DNA from: Streptomyces sp. A 4/2
GTDB taxonomy: Bacteria > Actinomycetota > Actinomycetes > Streptomycetales > Streptomycetaceae
Assembly (NCBI RefSeq): GCF_940670765.1
Contig: NZ_CALNVW010000060.1
Coordinates: 60,921 to 124,920 of the forward strand
Direction: 5' to 3'
Length of the DNA stretch: 64,000 nucleotides
Part shown: piece by piece, positions 44,361 to 53,892 of the stretch
How positions within the stretch are numbered: position 1 is the stretch's first letter
Layout: every line of letters begins with the position of its first letter
The notes under the pieces: generated by a model
Seen by the model: only the letters and a program-made list of their open reading frames with translations
The model's database searches: none
What the model was told of the DNA's origin: nothing
Made by a program: the position numbers and the translations under genes

Positions 44361-47045
44361 GTGCAGACCGTGTTCGTCGACCGTGTCGGGCCCATGGAAG
44401 AACTCCGCTCCATGGGGCTGGCCCTCGCCGATGGCCGTGGCAGTGCACTCCTTTTCGAAGGGGTCTCCGGAATGGGGAAGACCTCGCTGCTCGGCGAGTT
44501 CGACCGCCGCGCCTCGGCCGCGCAGTCGGGAGTGCGGGCGTGCAGGGTCGTCACCTCGCACTGCTCTCCCGGGATCGGTCCGGGCCTGCTCTACGGTCCC
44601 GTCATCGACATCCTCATGAAACTGGACGCCCGGTCGGAACAGCCGAGCCGACTGAGGAGTTTCCTGCGCGGAGCCGGACGGGGCGCGAAGCGTTCCCTGC
44701 CGGACGTGCTCTCCGCGCTCGTGCCCGGACTCGGTGCGGTACTGACGATCGGGAGCGAGGCCACCAAGGCGGCTCTCAGTTCAGGCTCCATGCCGTTCGA
44801 TTCGCTCCTGCCGTTCCAGCAAGGAGTAGCGGCACAGATCGTCGAGGCTCTGCTGAACCTGGCGAGGTCCGGGCCTCCCACGATCTTGGTGATCGACGAC
44901 GTCCAGAACATCGACCCCAGCAGTCTGCTCGTCCTGGACCAGCTGGTGCACGTGATTCCGGGGGCACCACTCGCCCTGGTACTCGGCCACACCGTCGGCG
45001 AAGTCCCGGACGGCGCCTCGGACAGCGTTTCCGAGCTGCTCCGGCGTTGGGAGAGCGAGACGCTGGTCCGCTCTCATTCACTGACCGGGTTGCCGGGCGA
45101 CGCGGTGGCCGAACTCGTCCGCCACCGATACCCGGCGGCACCGCCGGACCTGTCCGCGAACCTGAGCCGGCTCACCGCCGGGCACCCGGTCTTCGTACAA
45201 CTGTGTCTGGACGAGTGGCAGCCTGAGCACGGCGATCGGATTCTCCTGCCGGAGAGCCTGTCGCGGGTCGTGGAAGACCGGACTCGCCGCCTTCCACTGG
45301 ACGACCAGAGGCTCTTGGTCACGGCCGCCACACAGGGGGCCGTGTTCCTCTCGCGTACGGTCGCCACAGCGCTCGAAGTGCCCCATGACGAGGTCGTGGA
45401 CCGTCTGCACCGCCTCTCCGGTCCGGAGCAGCTGATCGTCCCGGCCGATACTCCCGAGTGGGCTCACCACGACCGGTCGGACTGCTACCGGTTCCAGCAC
45501 CGGGCCCTGTCGGATGTCCTCTACCGACAGCAGAGTGAGCAGCAGCGCCGCTCCCGGCACGCGCGCATCGCGCGGGCCCTCACGCAGGAATACGGGCCCG
45601 CACAGGCTTCGCTGGGGCGGCGCCTGGAAATCGCGCGCCATCTCGAAGAAGGCGGCAACGAGTGCCTGGCCGAATCGGCCGCCGCACACTACGCGCTGGC
45701 CCGCTCCGCCGCGATCGACGGGCTGTCCTTCACCGAAGCGGAACGGCATTGTGAGAAGGCCATCCATGCCGCGCGCGCTCTGGCCGAGGAAGAACCGGGG
45801 CGCGACCGGCAACTGGTGGAAGCAATCGAGCTGTTGCTCTCCCTCACCGAGGTCCGGTGGCGCGGCCAGTCCGAGTCCGGTGGCGGCTCGTACATCGACG
45901 CACTGGCCACCGAGGCCGAGCACGCAGCGTCCCGGTGTGCCGCCCCCGAGCTGGTAGCCCGTACTACCCTGCTGCGCGGCAAGACCCTCATGGCCACCCA
46001 AGGGCTGGTTCCCGGACTCGACAAGCTCCATGACGCCGTCCTGATCGCCGAGGAGCAGGGCGACCCGGTCGCCCTCTTCGTGGCCAAAGTCGAATACGGC
46101 CGTCAGGCGTCCAAACGCACACTCGCCGACGGCTTGGCGCAGTTGCAGGAGGCCGAGGAGCTCTACGCGTCCGAGCCCCGGCTCGGCGGGGGAAACGACC
46201 CAGTGCTCCAGCATGCGCGCAACCTCAACGAGATGCAGTTGGGCATCACCCTGTTCGACGACGGACAGATCGGCCAGGCGCTGACCCGCCTGATCCGCTG
46301 TACCGACCGGCTCCGCACAGAGCCGCTCAACGCCGAATTGCCCATTGCGCTCAACTATTTGGCGCAGATGCGCGTGGGACTGGGCCAGTTCGACGAGGCG
46401 GAGGCAGTGCTGGCCGAGGCCCGCCGGATCGAGTCGGAGCGCGGCGGCGACAGCGGGTGGCACGCCTACAACACCGCTCTCCTCGCGCACCTCCTCGCAC
46501 GCGATCCGCACCGCCGCGGCGAGGTCCTGACGCTGATCGAGGAAGCGTGGCTGGAGACCGAGCGAACGTGGCTGATCAACCTCGTTCCGATCGTGCGCAA
46601 CCTCTACGCCCAGGTGATGCTGAACACGGCGGACGGAAACCCCCAGGCACTGGAAGCCGCATACCGGCTCGCGACGGACACGATCGTGGAGACCCGGAGT
46701 ACGGGCATGGTCCGCAGCGAAATCGCCGCACTCTGTCTTTCCGGGCAAGTCCGGCTTCGGCAGAACGACTTGAACGCGGCCGTGGAACGCGCACGCGAGT
46801 CCGTCCACCTTCTGCGGCAGACCGGCGACATGCCGGCTCTCTGCAGCGAAGAGGTTCTCTTCCACGCGGCACGTGCGCTGCACATCGCCGGAGCCGGGAC
46901 CGAAGCTCAGGACCTGCTCCGGCAGGCCCGCGCCAAGGTGACGCGAAAGGCCGACAGCATCGATGACGTGGTACTGCGCCGTGGCTTCCTCGATGCCGTC
47001 CCACTCAACCGGACCATCATGCTCGGCGACCTGGAGGACGATTAA
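44361..47045 (+). CDS. Large AAA/STAND-like ATPase with TPR-type repeats
   Basis: About 894 residues from GTG 44361, which has GGGGG 5 bp upstream; ATG 44295 is an in-frame alternative. Walker A is GVSGMGKTS (about residue 34) and Walker B ILVIDDVQNID. The layout to residue ~380 is that of the ATPase module of large LuxR (LAL) regulators, and the rest is a run of TPR-like helical repeats. The terminal LuxR helix-turn-helix of LAL proteins is absent. It is 6 bp from a QueD-like gene. It may be a signalling switch; no direct evidence of role. Confidence 0.8.
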   Translation: MQTVFVDRVGPMEELRSMGLALADGRGSALLFEGVSGMGKTSLLGEFDRRASAAQSGVRACRVVTSHCSPGIGPGLLYGPVIDILMKLDARSEQPSRLRSFLRGAGRGAKRSLPDVLSALVPGLGAVLTIGSEATKAALSSGSMPFDSLLPFQQGVAAQIVEALLNLARSGPPTILVIDDVQNIDPSSLLVLDQLVHVIPGAPLALVLGHTVGEVPDGASDSVSELLRRWESETLVRSHSLTGLPGDAVAELVRHRYPAAPPDLSANLSRLTAGHPVFVQLCLDEWQPEHGDRILLPESLSRVVEDRTRRLPLDDQRLLVTAATQGAVFLSRTVATALEVPHDEVVDRLHRLSGPEQLIVPADTPEWAHHDRSDCYRFQHRALSDVLYRQQSEQQRRSRHARIARALTQEYGPAQASLGRRLEIARHLEEGGNECLAESAAAHYALARSAAIDGLSFTEAERHCEKAIHAARALAEEEPGRDRQLVEAIELLLSLTEVRWRGQSESGGGSYIDALATEAEHAASRCAAPELVARTTLLRGKTLMATQGLVPGLDKLHDAVLIAEEQGDPVALFVAKVEYGRQASKRTLADGLAQLQEAEELYASEPRLGGGNDPVLQHARNLNEMQLGITLFDDGQIGQALTRLIRCTDRLRTEPLNAELPIALNYLAQMRVGLGQFDEAEAVLAEARRIESERGGDSGWHAYNTALLAHLLARDPHRRGEVLTLIEEAWLETERTWLINLVPIVRNLYAQVMLNTADGNPQALEAAYRLATDTIVETRSTGMVRSEIAALCLSGQVRLRQNDLNAAVERARESVHLLRQTGDMPALCSEEVLFHAARALHIAGAGTEAQDLLRQARAKVTRKADSIDDVVLRRGFLDAVPLNRTIMLGDLEDD

Positions 47046-47051
47046 CCCGTC

Positions 47052-47507
47052 ATGCCCTACGAGAACGGAACGCCGCTCGCAGACCTGAACCCGGGTATGG
47101 CTGGGATCCTGACCATTACCAAGGAGTTCCACTTCTCAGCCAGCCATGTCCTGGACAAGCTGCCCTCTTGGCACAAGTGCGCGCGTCTGCACGGCCACAA
47201 CTACGTGGTCGTCATGGAACTCTCCGCCCGCTCCGCCGACCTGACCGAGGTCGGCTTCGTGCGCGACTACGGCGACCTCGACGCATTCAAGACGTGGCTC
47301 GACGCCACTCTGGACCACCGTCATCTCAACGACGCCATGGACATCTCCCCGTCGGCGGAGCACCTCGCGCTCTGGGTGTACAGCCAGTGGGTGGAGAAGT
47401 ACCCGGAGCTCGTCGCGGTCTGGATCTCGGAGACACCGAAGACCTGGGCGATCTACCGGGAGCGGGATTCCGTCACCCCGGACACCCGCCCGGGGCCGCC
47501 GGGCTGA
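47052..47507 (+). CDS. 6-carboxytetrahydropterin synthase / PTPS family (QueD-like)
   Basis: 151 residues; start ATG 47052, or ATG 47097 (MAGILTITKEFHF). The fold motifs are EFHFSASHVL (first zinc His), CARLHGHNY with the catalytic Cys and the HGH zinc pair, VRDYGDLDAFKTWL and LDHRHLND, plus AWISETPKTWAIY at the end. QueD makes the carboxytetrahydropterin precursor of queuosine and other 7-deazapurines. No queC, queE or queF gene is nearby; its only partner is the ATPase upstream. Confidence 0.9.
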   Translation: MPYENGTPLADLNPGMAGILTITKEFHFSASHVLDKLPSWHKCARLHGHNYVVVMELSARSADLTEVGFVRDYGDLDAFKTWLDATLDHRHLNDAMDISPSAEHLALWVYSQWVEKYPELVAVWISETPKTWAIYRERDSVTPDTRPGPPG

Positions 47508-47521
47508 CCTGCCCCCTGCCT

Positions 47522-47566
47522 GTCCCGTGCCGTCGGCCGTGACCGGCCTGGCCGACGGCACGGGAC
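47522..47566. terminator. Bidirectional terminator between queD-like and cisA genes
   Basis: A perfect 17-bp stem (47522-47538 with 47550-47566), arms beginning GTCCCGTGCC and GGCCGACGGC, 11-nt loop. It fills the gap between convergent genes and separates the ATPase/QueD unit from the eCIS operon. Confidence 0.88.
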
Positions 47567-47575
47567 GGGCGCGGC

Positions 47576-48994
47576 CTACGAACCGTCGCCCTGCGAAGGG
47601 CCGAAGAATTCGATCTCGGCGATCGCCACCTGCTTCTTCGGCCCGGCGTTGTAAGCGGTCTCCAGGATGAACCGCACCGAGGTGACGTTGTGGAACCGGA
47701 AGCTCCGCGACTGGAAACCGGCGCTCTGGTCGAGGATGAGTTCCTTCGTGGTGACCTTTCCGCTGTCCTCGGTGATGCGGGCCTGGACGCGGTGCGGGAG
47801 CGCCGACTTGGAGAGGGTGTCGGCGTGCGTGGACTCGCCCGCGGTGATGCCGATGTTGAGGAGCGTGACCGGGTCGCGGAAGTGGGCCTCCAGCCACTCC
47901 CCGCCCCCGGACTCGTTGATGCCGGGTCCCCACCAGGTGTTGCTGACCTTGTCGAAGGCCAGGCCGGGGCCGTGGTGGGGGTACGAGTGGGACGCCGAGG
48001 ACGAGTCCGGTGCGACCGAGGCCCGCTTGGCGAAGTGGTCACGTGCCGCGCTGATGCCGTCGCCGACGTGGAACAGGCCCGTCACCGCCAGGGCGGCTAC
48101 CGCGGCCCACACGACCCACCGCAGGATGCGGCCCAGCCGCCAGCCCAGTCGCGGGCGGTCACCGGCCCACGGCTCCTCGCGGTTGCGGTAGTCGAGCATC
48201 CGCCGCCACCACGGGCGCCGCGCCTCGTTCCCCGGCCGCGTGGCCATGGACATGGCGCACCGGCTGCAGAAGTGGCGCTCCGGCGAGTTGGCGGTGGAGC
48301 ACCAGGGGCACGCGACACCGCCCTGGATGTCCTGCTCGCCCAGACTGCGGACCTCGGGACGTGCGGGGGCGGGCCGTCCCGGCAGGACGGGGGCCACGGT
48401 CGGCGGCCGGTCCGGCTGCGCCCGCGGGTCGGCGACCGGTACGAGCAGGGCTCGGGCCCGTTCGGCGTCGCTGGCCGCGTCCGGCTCCGGCGGCCGGGCC
48501 CCGGACCAGTCGCCGGCCTGATCCGGCCCCGGCTGCGCGGGCACGGTGCCGGGCGCGGATCCCGACGCGGGCACCGGCGGGGTCTCCAGCGTGTCGTCCT
48601 CCTCCCGGCCGGTGTCCCACGTACCGGAGGCACCGGGGGCGGCGGGAGCACCAGGGGCGGCGGCCTGCGCAGACTGACCGAACGGTGACTGACCGGACGG
48701 CGACTGTCCGAACGGCTCCTGGCCGTACGGCGCTTGGCCGTGCGGTGCCTGCCAGGACGGTGACTGACCGGACGGTGCCGGCGCGGCCGGTGCGGGCGCG
48801 GACGGTGCGGGCGCGGACGGTGTAGGCGCGCCCTGTCCGGAGGGTGCCGGCGCGGACGTGCCCGCGCTCCACCCCAGCACCGCGTTGCAGCTCTCGCAGA
48901 ACGTGTGTTCCGAGCCCTGCCGCGTGCCGCACTGGTCGCAGACCTGGGTCCGCTCTTCTCCCCTGGGATCGCCGGGTGGCTGGCTGGCGGTCAT
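47576..48994 (-). CDS. cisA: CisA-like membrane protein of the contractile injection system
   Basis: 472 residues from ATG 48994 (MTASQPPGD), AAGGAC upstream. The N-terminus has a zinc ribbon (CDQCGT...CESC), then ~150 residues of Pro/Ala/Ser/Gln repeats, a second zinc ribbon (CPWCSTAN...CSRC), one membrane helix (about 305-325, VVWAAVAALAVTGLF), and a C-terminal discoidin-like beta domain (VSNTWWGPGINESGGGEW). This order matches CisA, which in Streptomyces is needed for membrane association of the otherwise cytoplasmic particle and for CIS-linked cell death. It is the last gene of the operon, overlapping the tail protein gene by 4 bp. Confidence 0.85.
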   Translation of the reverse strand: MTASQPPGDPRGEERTQVCDQCGTRQGSEHTFCESCNAVLGWSAGTSAPAPSGQGAPTPSAPAPSAPAPAAPAPSGQSPSWQAPHGQAPYGQEPFGQSPSGQSPFGQSAQAAAPGAPAAPGASGTWDTGREEDDTLETPPVPASGSAPGTVPAQPGPDQAGDWSGARPPEPDAASDAERARALLVPVADPRAQPDRPPTVAPVLPGRPAPARPEVRSLGEQDIQGGVACPWCSTANSPERHFCSRCAMSMATRPGNEARRPWWRRMLDYRNREEPWAGDRPRLGWRLGRILRWVVWAAVAALAVTGLFHVGDGISAARDHFAKRASVAPDSSSASHSYPHHGPGLAFDKVSNTWWGPGINESGGGEWLEAHFRDPVTLLNIGITAGESTHADTLSKSALPHRVQARITEDSGKVTTKELILDQSAGFQSRSFRFHNVTSVRFILETAYNAGPKKQVAIAEIEFFGPSQGDGS

Positions 48995-49563
48995 GAGTGA
49001 GAGGTCCTTTCCGTGGCGGTCACCTGGACCGTGTAGGGCATGTGCGCGGGGCGGGCGGCTGCCACCAGGTTGTCCAGCCGGTACACGTCCGCGTCCGTCG
49101 GGGCGGACAGGCGGACAGCGACGTGCAGACGGGGGCGGCTCTCCCCGGGGAACGGGCCGCGGGGCCGCGCGCTCCAGGCGGCTCCGCCGCTCTCGGTGAT
49201 CTCGGGTTCGACACCGAAGGCGAGCCACACCGCTTCGGCGAGGCCGGCGCGGGTGCCGCGGATGCGGTGCAGGCGGGCCGCGGCGGCGACCGCGGCACGC
49301 AGCCGGGCCTCCCCCTGCGGGTCGTCGTCCTGGATGCCGTCGGTCTCGGCGCCGACCCACCAGCCCAGCCAGCGGGTGAAGTCCGTCGGAGCCAGGGACG
49401 GGGTGAAGTACGCGTCCAGGCAGTCGAGAACGTTGAGGATGGGCGCGAGCACCTCGTCGAGCCCGCCGACGAAACGCTGGATCATGTCGTCGTCGGCGAA
49501 GACGGCGGGCAGCATCGTCCCGATCGGGACGGAGGATTCCAGACCGTCGATGGAACCTCTCAT
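48991..49563 (-). CDS. Phage tail protein I-like baseplate component of eCIS
   Basis: 190 residues. The family is recognisable from LPAVFADDDMIQRFVGGLDEVLAPILNVL, FTRWLGWWVG and RIRGTRAGLAEAV, as in tail protein I/gpI-like proteins of contractile tails. It probably attaches at the baseplate next to the J-like protein, whose gene overlaps it by 4 bp. In the eCIS naming it would be near Cis12; I do not assign a symbol. Confidence 0.8.
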   Translation of the reverse strand: MRGSIDGLESSVPIGTMLPAVFADDDMIQRFVGGLDEVLAPILNVLDCLDAYFTPSLAPTDFTRWLGWWVGAETDGIQDDDPQGEARLRAAVAAAARLHRIRGTRAGLAEAVWLAFGVEPEITESGGAAWSARPRGPFPGESRPRLHVAVRLSAPTDADVYRLDNLVAAARPAHMPYTVQVTATERTSHS

Positions 49564-51518
49564 GATGTACCGCCGATCACCCGGACACGGTGGTCGAAGG
49601 AGAAGACCAGGGACGGGGCGTCGAGGTCGATGCGCTCGGTCCGGTCCCCGCGTTTGCCGGTCAGCGGGTCGGCCGGGTGCAGCAGCACCTCGTCCACCAG
49701 CTCCACCCCGGGCACCCGCTGGAGCACCGCGAAGATCTCGCCCGACTGGACGGGGCGGCCGAAGGGCCAGCCCTTTCCGTCGGCGCCGCCGGTGAGCGGG
49801 TCGATGTGGCGGTAGAGCGCCTCGTTCGCATCGTGCCGGACGCGTTCCGCGTCGGCGTCGCGGAACGCGTGCAGCGTCGCGACGACGGTGACGCCCTGGT
49901 AGTAGGGCGGGCCCACGGCCAGCCGGGTGCCGATCAGCCGCCGCTCGTCGAGGTAGCCGGTGATCCGCCGCAACAGGGCGTCGGCGGGGACGAGTTGCTC
50001 GAAGCGCAGCCGCCCGCCCGGGTCGGGGACGGCGCGGGGGACGACGAGGACGCGTACGGCGTAGGCACCGTGCTCCCCCTCCTCGCCCTCCAGGCAGGTG
50101 ATGCGGGCGGTCTCGGGGGCGGCGTGCCGGGCGAGTTCCTCGTAGTCGCGCAAGGTGACGGCGCGGTCCTGGGCGCGCAGGGTGAGCGGCGCGCGGGCCT
50201 TGGCCTCCGCCACCGTCTCGCCGTCCACTCCGCCGTGGGCGGCCTCGCGGTTGATCACCTCGGCGACGTAGGGAACGGAGTCGCGCAGCGTGCGGATGGT
50301 GCCACGGGCCACGTTCCCGGTGCGGCCACCGCCGGTGCGGTAGCGGCCGGCCCGGATGATGGCTCCCTTGGGCGGTACGGCGCCGAACTGGCGCAGCTGG
50401 CCGTCCCGTTCCCGCACGGAGGGGCCGAAGGCGATCTCACCGGTGGCCGCGTCGAGGGTGATGTGCAGGTCCTCCGGGCCGGAGGCGGCGAAGTGCTGGA
50501 CGACCTCCCAGTCCTGCCAGCCGTCGTACTCGGCCACTTGGAGGTGCAGCGGGGGCACGTCGCCCACCACGGGGGCGTTGGCGAGCCGCAGCCGCTGGCC
50601 GGGCAGCCCGTTGGACTCCCCCAGCGCCTCGTCGCGCACCGTCTCGGCGTGTACGGCCGGGACGGTGCCGCCCATGGTGAACGCCTCGACCGACCGCACG
50701 GTGGGCGAGGTGGTGTAGAACGGCTGGCCCGGCTCGGCGGCGGTGACCCGGCAGCGCAGCCAGCCCGCCTCGTGCCGCCCGGTGCGGGAGAGTATGTGCC
50801 CGCCCGTCACGTGGAGCACGACGTCGCCGGGGCGGTTCAGACCACCGGTGCCGTCCTCCTCGACCTCGCACTCCACCCAGCCGTCGGCGGTCCACGCCTC
50901 CCAGACCAGCGGGGGCTGCCGGGGGTCCACGCCCACGCCGTCGACGCTGCTGTCGAGCCGCAGCGCCACCGCGCAGTGCGGGACGGCGGCGGTGAGTCCG
51001 ATCAGCATGCAGTCGCCGACCGCGGGTGCCTCCGCGAAGCACAGCACGTCCCTGGCCTCGCCGAGGTCCGTACTCCGGTCGGTCACGGCCTGCCCGCTGT
51101 TCTGCACCGCGAGGTGCCCCAACGCGGAGGGAATCACGGTCAGTTCGCGTTCGGTGCTGAAGACGACGGCTTCCTCGCTGTCCGCGCGCACGGTGGCGGT
51201 CTCCGTGCCGAGCGGGATCAGTACGGGGTCCTCCTGCGGGGCCGACAGCCAGAACGTGACGTCGGTGCGCGCCGCGGACGGCGGGAAGAGGGTGACTCCG
51301 ACGAGGTCGAGGAAGGCCAGGTGGTTCTTCTCGGGGACGCGGTTGAGCCGGTAGACGATCTGATCGGCCATGTGGGCAACCGTCTCGACCAGGGTGACAC
51401 CGGGGTCGGACACGTTGTGGTCGGTCCATTCCGGGGCGCGCTGCTGGATGTAGCGCTTGGCGTCGTCGACGAACTGCTGAAAGCGCCGGTCGTCGAGGTT
51501 CGGGGAGGGCAGTGCCAT
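49560..51518 (-). CDS. Baseplate J-like protein (Afp11/Cis11-type)
   Basis: 652 residues from ATG 51518. It contains DHNVSDPGVTLVETVAHMADQIVYRLNRVPEKNHLAFLDL in pieces near the N-terminus and a C-terminal segment YQGVTVVATLHAF with GRPVQSGEIFAVLQRVPGV, the 'putative baseplate assembly protein' family of eCIS and T4 gp6-like wedges. It builds the baseplate wedge that triggers sheath contraction. The start codon overlaps the gp25 gene's stop. Confidence 0.88.
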   Translation of the reverse strand: MALPSPNLDDRRFQQFVDDAKRYIQQRAPEWTDHNVSDPGVTLVETVAHMADQIVYRLNRVPEKNHLAFLDLVGVTLFPPSAARTDVTFWLSAPQEDPVLIPLGTETATVRADSEEAVVFSTERELTVIPSALGHLAVQNSGQAVTDRSTDLGEARDVLCFAEAPAVGDCMLIGLTAAVPHCAVALRLDSSVDGVGVDPRQPPLVWEAWTADGWVECEVEEDGTGGLNRPGDVVLHVTGGHILSRTGRHEAGWLRCRVTAAEPGQPFYTTSPTVRSVEAFTMGGTVPAVHAETVRDEALGESNGLPGQRLRLANAPVVGDVPPLHLQVAEYDGWQDWEVVQHFAASGPEDLHITLDAATGEIAFGPSVRERDGQLRQFGAVPPKGAIIRAGRYRTGGGRTGNVARGTIRTLRDSVPYVAEVINREAAHGGVDGETVAEAKARAPLTLRAQDRAVTLRDYEELARHAAPETARITCLEGEEGEHGAYAVRVLVVPRAVPDPGGRLRFEQLVPADALLRRITGYLDERRLIGTRLAVGPPYYQGVTVVATLHAFRDADAERVRHDANEALYRHIDPLTGGADGKGWPFGRPVQSGEIFAVLQRVPGVELVDEVLLHPADPLTGKRGDRTERIDLDAPSLVFSFDHRVRVIGGTS

Positions 51519-51964
51519 CAGCGGTCGCTTTCGGTGGCCGGCGCGCCGTCGCCGGAGGACGGCTCGGGATCGTCGTGGGAGGGAATGACGTAGAACGGGA
51601 AGACCAGACTGCGCGGGTTGTTGGTACCCCGGATCGCGTAGCGCACATCGATGAAGAGCACACCCGGCGCGTCGCCCACGGTCACCGACACCTCGTGCAC
51701 CTCGATGCGCGGCTCCCACCGGTCCAGGCTGGTGTGCACCTCGTGCTGGATCCTGCCCACGGTGGACTCGTTGATGGGAGCGAAGACCATGTCGTGGACG
51801 GCGCAGCCGAATTCCGGGCGCATGGGGCGCTCGCCCGGGGCGGTGGCCAGCACCAGGTGCATGGCCTCCTCGACCTCCCGCTCCCCACTGACCAGAGCGA
51901 TTCCGCCGGTCGGGCCGATGCGCAGCGGGAAGGACCAACCGGAGCCGACGAATTGTTCAGGCAT
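51518..51964 (-). CDS. gp25-like baseplate protein (Cis9-type)
   Basis: 148 residues. GPW/gp25 signature: GGIALVSGEREVEEAMHLVLATAPGERPMRPEFGCAVHDMVF (in part), then a lysozyme-like beta region around VHEVSVTVGD. gp25 caps the first sheath ring at the baseplate. Its start touches the spike gene's stop at 51964. The last ~20 residues (DDPEPSSGDGAPATESD) are acidic and not conserved. Confidence 0.9.
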   Translation of the reverse strand: MPEQFVGSGWSFPLRIGPTGGIALVSGEREVEEAMHLVLATAPGERPMRPEFGCAVHDMVFAPINESTVGRIQHEVHTSLDRWEPRIEVHEVSVTVGDAPGVLFIDVRYAIRGTNNPRSLVFPFYVIPSHDDPEPSSGDGAPATESDR

Positions 51965-53892
51965 CAGACCACGGGCATTCTGTTGGCGGTGATGGCGGGG
52001 CCGAGCAACGAGACCGCGGCGCCGGTCACTGTCACAGTGGCCCCCTCGATGGAGGCTGCGAGGGCGGCCGTGATGTTCAGCGCCGCCTTCGCGTCGATCA
52101 CCATCGCTGTCGAGTTGATGGCCATGGCCATCCCCGCGTCGATACTCATCGCTGCGCCGGCCCTCAGGCTCATCGCTCCACCGGCGCCCACGCTCAGCGA
52201 TCCGCCGGCGTCCAGGCTCAGCGATCCGCCCGCCTTGAGGCTCAGGTCCGCCCCGGCCTCGACGGACACCGAGCGGCTTCCCTTGATGCTGACGCTGCCC
52301 TTGCTGTCCACGGTGATCTCGGTCTTCGTACGGTCCAGATTGATGACGAGCCGGTTGTTCCCGGTGCTCAGCCGCACCCCGCGTTTACGCAGGCCGGTCT
52401 GCTGGCTGAGCAGGTCGATGCGGTTGAACTCCCGGTCGGCCAGGGTGTGCCGGCTCGCCTTTCCGCTGAGCTTGTCGTGCAGCGGCACATCGCCCGGCCG
52501 GGGCCGGTCCTTGCCGTTGTAGAGCCCGCCGATGACGAACGGGTGGTCCAGAGCGCCCCGGTCGAACGCCACCAGCACCTCGTCGTTGACGTCCAACGGG
52601 ATGATACTGCCGCCGCTCACCCCGCCGAGCTGCACGGTACGGGTCCAGTCGCTGACATAAGTGGGGTTCAGCCAGGGGAACTTCAGCTTCACCCGGCCCA
52701 GCCGCTGCGGGTCCTTCACGTCCGTGACCACCCCGTTGGCCACGCTCGGCATGCGCGTCGCCGTCTTCGCACCGCCGGAGGCCAGCCCGTACAGGGAACG
52801 CCACTGCCTTCCGCTGACGGTCACCTGGGTCCGGTAGGGCCGGCCGTTCTCGAAGCTGTGGCGGACCCCGGTCACCGTGTACTTGCCCTCGAAGGGCTCA
52901 CCGACGTCTTCGAGCAGGACCGGGACGTCGGGGCGGATCTTGGGGTTGCCGCGTACGGTGACCTCCAGTTCGGCGAAGGACGACGTCACGTCGTCGGCCA
53001 GGGATTCCGCCGCCCGCTTGACCTGTGGCTGCTGGTCGTACGGGGTACTCGTCTCGACGAGACGGGTGGCCTTGAACTTCTTCGCCATCTCGCCGGGTCG
53101 GGCGCCGATGTCGATGGCCGGGTTGGTGAGCGCGTCCACCTTGGACGTGAGAGCACGCTTGGCTCCGACGTCCCAGCCGCGCACCTCCACCTGCGGCACC
53201 TGGTCGGTGGAGGTGACAGCGGCACGGCAGCGCAGCACATCACGGCCGCCCTGGAGCACCAACTGGCTCTTCTCGCCGTCGGTGCCCTCCGGGGGCGCGC
53301 CGGACGCCCGCTCGCGGCTGACGAACTGGAACTTCCCGTCGGAGTCGAGATACATCACCTTCTCGTTCTCGTCGGCGAGACGGGCGATGAAGTCCCAGTC
53401 GGTGATGTTGTCCTGGGTGATGAAGTCGTAGGCGGGCCTGGTGGGTTCGATCCTGCCCACCTTGATCGAACTCTGTTCCACCAGCTTCCGCACGATCGCG
53501 GCGGCCGTCATCTTGGTGTAGCCGACCACCCGGCGCTGGCGCAGCAGGCGGTGCCCGAAGTCGTAGCCGCGTACGACGGTGAAGGTGCCGGCCCCGTCGT
53601 AGTCCGCTTCAAGGCCGGTGACCTCACCGGTGAGCAGCGGGTCCTGTGCTCCCTTGCCGTCGGCCACCGGGGCCAGCACGATCTTGGTGCCGATCTTGAT
53701 ATTCGCCAGGTCGAGCACCTCCCGCCGTGCCTTGTCGCGGAAGGTCAGCTGGAAGGCGCCGGGCACCCCCGCCCCGAGGTCGACCCAGGCGGCGACGAGT
53801 TTGTCGGCGACCCCGTCGGCCATCTTGGTGGGCGGCAGGGCGGCGCCGCCCACCTTGACGTCGATGAGACTGGAGAAGGCGAACTGGGTCAT
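51964..53892 (-). CDS. VgrG-like spike protein (Cis8-type)
   Basis: 642 residues. It has a gp27-like N-terminal domain (KIVLAPVADGKGAQDPLLTGEV, DNITDWDFIARLADEN), an OB-fold segment (GVVTDVKDPQRLGRVKLKFPW) and a C-terminal beta-helix of short repeats (SLKAGGSLSLDAGGSLSVGAG...) forming the trimeric needle. No PAAR tip gene lies between it and gp25, where one is often found; the end GPAITANRMPVV may serve as its own tip. It overlaps its neighbours by 1-4 bp. Confidence 0.92.
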   Translation of the reverse strand: MTQFAFSSLIDVKVGGAALPPTKMADGVADKLVAAWVDLGAGVPGAFQLTFRDKARREVLDLANIKIGTKIVLAPVADGKGAQDPLLTGEVTGLEADYDGAGTFTVVRGYDFGHRLLRQRRVVGYTKMTAAAIVRKLVEQSSIKVGRIEPTRPAYDFITQDNITDWDFIARLADENEKVMYLDSDGKFQFVSRERASGAPPEGTDGEKSQLVLQGGRDVLRCRAAVTSTDQVPQVEVRGWDVGAKRALTSKVDALTNPAIDIGARPGEMAKKFKATRLVETSTPYDQQPQVKRAAESLADDVTSSFAELEVTVRGNPKIRPDVPVLLEDVGEPFEGKYTVTGVRHSFENGRPYRTQVTVSGRQWRSLYGLASGGAKTATRMPSVANGVVTDVKDPQRLGRVKLKFPWLNPTYVSDWTRTVQLGGVSGGSIIPLDVNDEVLVAFDRGALDHPFVIGGLYNGKDRPRPGDVPLHDKLSGKASRHTLADREFNRIDLLSQQTGLRKRGVRLSTGNNRLVINLDRTKTEITVDSKGSVSIKGSRSVSVEAGADLSLKAGGSLSLDAGGSLSVGAGGAMSLRAGAAMSIDAGMAMAINSTAMVIDAKAALNITAALAASIEGATVTVTGAAVSLLGPAITANRMPVV

